Shown in pieces: positions 7,001 to 9,004 of a stretch of 9,004 bases of DNA. This DNA is from Chloroflexota bacterium. GTDB lineage: Bacteria > Chloroflexota > Anaerolineae > UBA1429. Each line of letters opens with the position of its first letter. Position 1 is the first letter of the stretch. A program made the translations under genes and the position numbers. The notes under the pieces were generated by a model, which was not told where the DNA came from, did no database searches, and saw only the letters and a list, made by a program, of their open reading frames with translations. The DNA is taken from assembly GCA_014360745.1 (NCBI GenBank), contig JACIWY010000124.1, positions 1-9,004 of the forward strand, read 5' to 3'.

Positions 7001-9004
7001 TTGGGCTATATGGGGATCATGGAGCTAGAGCTGCGACTGGACTCGACTCTGGGGAGCCTCCAACAAATGAGGCGGCATCGGGGGCATTTGTTAAATTGGT
7101 ACAATACCGAAACCCTGGAGCCGCTCCCCCCGCTTTATGTCTCCACCGTGGACAGTGGCAATCTGGCGGCCTCGCTTCTGGTGGTAGCGCGAGGGTTGGA
7201 AGAACTGGGACGTGTGCCCGTGTTCCGTTGGCAGGAAATGCGAGGCCTTTTGGATGCGCTGGGCGTGCTTCATGAGGTGGTAGAGGCGGCTCGCGGCGAG
7301 GCCACCGGGGGCGGTGTCCGTTCGTTAGCCGAGCTATTGGAAGAAGTGCATCGAGAGCTTGTTTCCGTGCGTGACGAGCCCTCGGCATGGGTGGAATTGC
7401 TGGCGCGGCTGGCGGATGATGTCTGGCACCAAGTTGAGGAGCGATTGCGAGAGCTGATCGAGAGCCAAGGGCGTGACCTGGGGGTGGGGACGCTGCGCGA
7501 TCTGCGCACCTGGGCGGAGCGGGTGCATCGTCATATGCACACGCTGGAGAATGAAGTTGGCATTCTCCAACCCTGGTTGTTCCTATTGCCGGCAGCGCCC
7601 TCCTGGTTGGATAGCGAGACTGGCGAGGTAGCCGCTCGCTGGAGGGCGTTGAGAGCGGTTTTGCCCCAGTCATGTTTGCTGGAAGAATTGCCCAATATTT
7701 GCACAGTGGCGCGAGAACGCTTGGGCGAGCTGTTGGTCGCATTGGGCACAGAGAACGACGGTTTGGAGGGACATCAAGAAGTTCGGGAATGGGGCGAGCA
7801 ATTGGCAGAGGAATTGGAAACCGCCCGGCGGGTAGCGCAAGGGCTGTTGAACGATGCTCGCGCCTTGGCCGAGCAGATGAATGCTCTCGTGGCCGAGATG
7901 CGCTTCGATTTTCTGCTCGACCGTCGGCGAGAGGTCTTTTATCTCGGTTATCACGTCTCGGAGGAACGAGTCGACGAAGGGCATTATGATCTGCTGGCCT
8001 CGGAGGCGCGCATTGCCAGCTTGGTGGCCATCGCCAAGGGCGAGGCGCCACGGAGCCATTGGCTGCATCTGGGTAGGCCTTTAACACGCGTCGATGGTCT
8101 GCGCATGTTGCTTTCTTGGAATGGCTCGATGTTCGAATATCTGATGCCCATCCTTTATATGCGCAGGTATGAGGGGATGCTCCTCTCTCAAACGTACGAG
8201 GCTGCCGTGTTGCGACAGATAGCGTATGCTAGGAGCAAAGGAGTTCCTTGGGGGATCTCGGAGTCGGGCTATTACAGCTTTGATGCCGAACGTAACTATC
8301 AGTATCGGGGCTTTGGCGTGCCAGGAATGGGGCGCAAGCGGGGCCTGGGCGACGACTTGGTGGTGGCGCCGTATGCCTCTTTGCTCGCTGTGACCATTAA
8401 TCCCAAAGAGGTGGTGCGCAATGTGGCGCACCTCAAACGGGAGGAAATGCTGGGCAGTTATGGATTCTATGAAGCCATCGATTATACCAAGACGCGACTG
8501 CCACCGGGCCAGAAGAAGGCGCGTGTGCTGTCGTTCATGGCCCATCACCAAGGCATGTCCTTGGTGGCATTGACCAATTATCTCACCGAGGAAGCACTGG
8601 TAGAACGTTTTCACCGCATTCCGATGATACAGACGGTCGAATTGCTGTTGCAAGAACAGGTGCCCGCAGCCGCGCCCATTGAGGAAGCAACGGAGCAGCT
8701 TGCCGGCGCTTTGCCTACAGCCGAAGGCGAGGTCGATATTGGGCCATGGACGCCTGACCCCAATGCTCAGGCGCCCCAAGTTCATTATCTCTCCAACGGC
8801 AGATATGGGGTTTTGCTGAGCACAAGTGGTGGCGGTTTTAGCTGCTGGGGCGATGTGCAGATCACCCGCTGGAGGGCTGATCCTACATTGGATAACTGGG
8901 GATCGTGGCTATATCTCCAAGACCGCGAGACCGGCCATATTTGGTCGTTGACGCGGCAACCTCTGGGGGCGGCCACGAACCAACAATGTCGCTTTTATGC
9001 GCAC
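4079..9004 (+). CDS. ndvB: Cyclic beta-glucan synthase, NdvB/ChvB/Cgs family (3' end outside window)
   Basis: One frame stays open for 1,642 codons to the right edge; members of this family are usually about 2,700-2,900 residues, so roughly 60% is here. These inner-membrane enzymes make beta-1,2-glucan from UDP-glucose, cyclise it and trim its length. Order seen: a helical N-terminal region with DNYY (79-82), YARMEF (239-244) and HVGYYLVDEGR (290-300); two membrane segments (about 326-348 and 355-381); a GT84 glycosyltransferase domain (about 400-700) with LDADT (Asp544, Asp546), FGEGIFVGKG (625-634), LSHDLFEG (Asp658, Glu661) and RWVRGDWQ (692-699); four further membrane segments (about 740-757, 761-782, 799-828 and 859-901, the last possibly double); a conserved block with LPPDHFQEDP (940-949), NWYNT (1006-1010) and VDSGNLA (1024-1030); a variable helical region (about 1040-1280); a GH189/PF10091-type domain (about 1282-1525); and the start of a GH94 domain from about 1568. 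All glycosyltransferase motifs are intact. The N-terminus is about 80 residues shorter than in Brucella Cgs, judged by DxD position. Product linkage and cyclisation are inferred from family. Confidence 0.95.
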   Translation, partial: MRDEEGRTQHIHEEQLHESARIAVRWARTHRVSREVSAAPSPLARLESCRERLARAHERFQQQADEGGALSVAGEWLLDNYYVILQAFRLVREDLPEGYYKRLPKLAEGEFSGHPRVYALAREIVAYTGGRLSDQILRELLRAYQAEQPLTMGEIWALPTMLRVALLELLAASVDPGGERASGVEAIPGTVPSDLLAEQMISRYVPSLHQLATLDWDAFFDAVSLVEEVLCEDPDGSYARMEFDSRDRYRKVIEELALRSEAEELQVAQAAIELAKAHGSSSAGPTRQRHVGYYLVDEGRAKLEGVIRYRLAPFQRFVRLLGRHRLALYLGSIGMVAALVLVALLFSAQSWQSSIGQLLVLALLAAVPALGLAVNLVNVVVTRVLPPRVLPKLDLSEGVPAEFRTMVVIPGLLGDERDVDELLQQIELHYLSSRDANLGYALLTDFPDAPQETMPGDEVLIERAVSGIRALNERYPREGANPFYLFHRKRLWNPAENVWMGWERKRGKLEEFNKLLLGQGDTSFAIQIGDLSFLSQVRYVITLDADTVLPRDTASRLIGALAHPLNRAVFSPDGRRVIAGYTVLQPRAEIKPTTASRSLFTDVFSGDIGIDLYTRAVSDPYQDLFGEGIFVGKGIYDVAAFTRSLEGRVPENALLSHDLFEGIHGRAGLVTDVLLYEDYPPNYLAYAHRLHRWVRGDWQLLPWLGRRVPSREGGKRPNDLSALDRWKILDNLRRSLHQPMMLLLLVVGWLWLPGSPLFWTLASLALWGLPTLWALLEGLVQHALGRAGLGRAVRQALRTLLFIVLIPYEALLMTDAIISTLIRLYITRRKLLQWTTAAHTVRLFGGERQVAVLWGQMKGALFLSLGIAVLIAILRPLSLVVAAPFLLVWCLSPQIVYVIERPRRIKRQELNANEIEELRRLARRTWLYFERFVGPEDNWLPPDHFQEDPRGLVAHRTSPTNIGLLLMSTLGAYDLGYMGIMELELRLDSTLGSLQQMRRHRGHLLNWYNTETLEPLPPLYVSTVDSGNLAASLLVVARGLEELGRVPVFRWQEMRGLLDALGVLHEVVEAARGEATGGGVRSLAELLEEVHRELVSVRDEPSAWVELLARLADDVWHQVEERLRELIESQGRDLGVGTLRDLRTWAERVHRHMHTLENEVGILQPWLFLLPAAPSWLDSETGEVAARWRALRAVLPQSCLLEELPNICTVARERLGELLVALGTENDGLEGHQEVREWGEQLAEELETARRVAQGLLNDARALAEQMNALVAEMRFDFLLDRRREVFYLGYHVSEERVDEGHYDLLASEARIASLVAIAKGEAPRSHWLHLGRPLTRVDGLRMLLSWNGSMFEYLMPILYMRRYEGMLLSQTYEAAVLRQIAYARSKGVPWGISESGYYSFDAERNYQYRGFGVPGMGRKRGLGDDLVVAPYASLLAVTINPKEVVRNVAHLKREEMLGSYGFYEAIDYTKTRLPPGQKKARVLSFMAHHQGMSLVALTNYLTEEALVERFHRIPMIQTVELLLQEQVPAAAPIEEATEQLAGALPTAEGEVDIGPWTPDPNAQAPQVHYLSNGRYGVLLSTSGGGFSCWGDVQITRWRADPTLDNWGSWLYLQDRETGHIWSLTRQPLGAATNQQCRFYAH
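5279..6178 (+). other. GT84 glycosyltransferase domain of the glucan synthase
   Basis: This is the cytosolic catalytic region between the membrane segments. It starts at the strand RTMVVIP and contains the metal/UDP-sugar DxD (Asp544-Ala-Asp546), a GEG motif (626-628), the acceptor-side acidic motif HDLFE (657-661) and the R-W-V-R-G-D-W-Q motif equivalent to the Q/RxxRW signature of processive GT-A synthases. Everything expected for an active UDP-glucose-dependent synthase is present. Confidence 0.88.
7922..8653 (+). other. GH189 / 'glycoamylase' PF10091-type domain (probable cyclisation module)
   Basis: Residues about 1282-1525 contain the ordered blocks GYHV (1290-1293), YDLLASEARIAS, HWLHLGRP, LLSWNGSMFEYLMP, WGISESGYY (Glu1395), GLGDDLVVAPYAS, GFYEAIDYT (Glu1465) and FMAHHQGMSL (His1489, His1490). 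In cyclic glucan synthases this region has been shown to carry out cyclisation by transglycosylation and is classed as GH189. Glu1395 and Glu1465 are conserved-looking acidic candidates, but I cannot assign nucleophile and acid/base roles from this sequence alone. Confidence 0.8.
8777..9004 (+). other. Start of the GH94 phosphorylase domain (cut by window edge)
   Basis: After an Ala/Pro/Glu-rich linker (about 1527-1567) the sequence enters a beta-rich module: YLSNGRYGVLLS, GGGFSCWGD, ITRWRADPTLDNWGSWLYLQD and IWSL. This is the N-terminal beta-sandwich of the GH94 (former glycosyltransferase 36) family. In Cgs proteins the C-terminal GH94 unit is linked to control of glucan chain length. Its catalytic acid and (alpha/alpha)6 barrel lie beyond the window. 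Confidence 0.85.

Noticed and set aside
7017..8087. Antisense open frame of 356 codons opposite the glucan synthase
   Set aside because: It is rich in Pro, Arg, Ala and His, resembles no family, and lies wholly opposite a strongly conserved coding region. It is a shadow of GC-rich codon bias.
8081..8785. Antisense open frame of 234 codons opposite the GH189-type domain
   Set aside because: Gln/His/Arg-rich, no recognisable motif, and fully antisense to catalytic motifs of the real gene.
4079..9004. Possible frameshift or pseudogene, because only short open frames with stops are found over this stretch
   Set aside because: Codon phase was checked at about ten anchor points from 4739 to 9002 and stays constant, with family motifs in order and no internal stop. 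The frame simply runs off the window.

Overview
This is a GC-rich bacterial window that is almost entirely coding, with every gene on the + strand. It holds the tail of one unrecognised gene, four complete genes and a fifth very large gene cut by the right edge. Predicted starts use ATG or GTG behind purine-rich ribosome binding sites. No rRNA, tRNA, CRISPR array, insertion sequence or convincing terminator was seen. The gene set (two-domain universal stress protein, stand-alone phosphoribosyltransferase beside an alpha/beta hydrolase, very large cyclic-glucan-synthase-type protein) would fit a Chloroflexota (Anaerolineae-like) or similar free-living bacterium. That assignment is a guess from gene style and composition, not a placement.

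Layout: (1) 1-125, C-terminal 40 residues of an unidentified protein. (2) 148-1713, nicotinate phosphoribosyltransferase (pncB), the entry enzyme for nicotinate salvage to NAD. (3) A 53-bp gap that carries a TATAAT hexamer at its left border. (4) 1767-2447, a PRPP-binding phosphoribosyltransferase-family protein. (5) 2437-3126, a small alpha/beta hydrolase with a Ser-Asp-His triad, overlapping gene 4 by 11 bp. (6) 3119-4075, a tandem universal stress protein, overlapping gene 5 by 8 bp. (7) 4079 to the right edge, 1,642 uninterrupted codons of a cyclic beta-glucan synthase (NdvB/ChvB/Cgs family), starting 3 bp after gene 6. It runs from a helical N-terminal region through a membrane GT84 glycosyltransferase and a GH189/PF10091-type domain into the first ~75 residues of a GH94 phosphorylase domain. 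This frame has no stop inside the window, so a stop-to-stop ORF search misses it and reports only antisense and off-frame shadows there.

The genes from 1767 onward overlap or nearly touch, so they look like one translationally coupled unit; pncB probably belongs to the same transcript. A shared theme of stress or energy status (NAD salvage, PRPP chemistry, nucleotide-binding stress protein) joined to synthesis of an osmoprotective or envelope glucan is plausible, but it is inference from proximity only. The main point of interest is this linkage together with the full domain order of the glucan synthase. I do not see a clearly unprecedented system.
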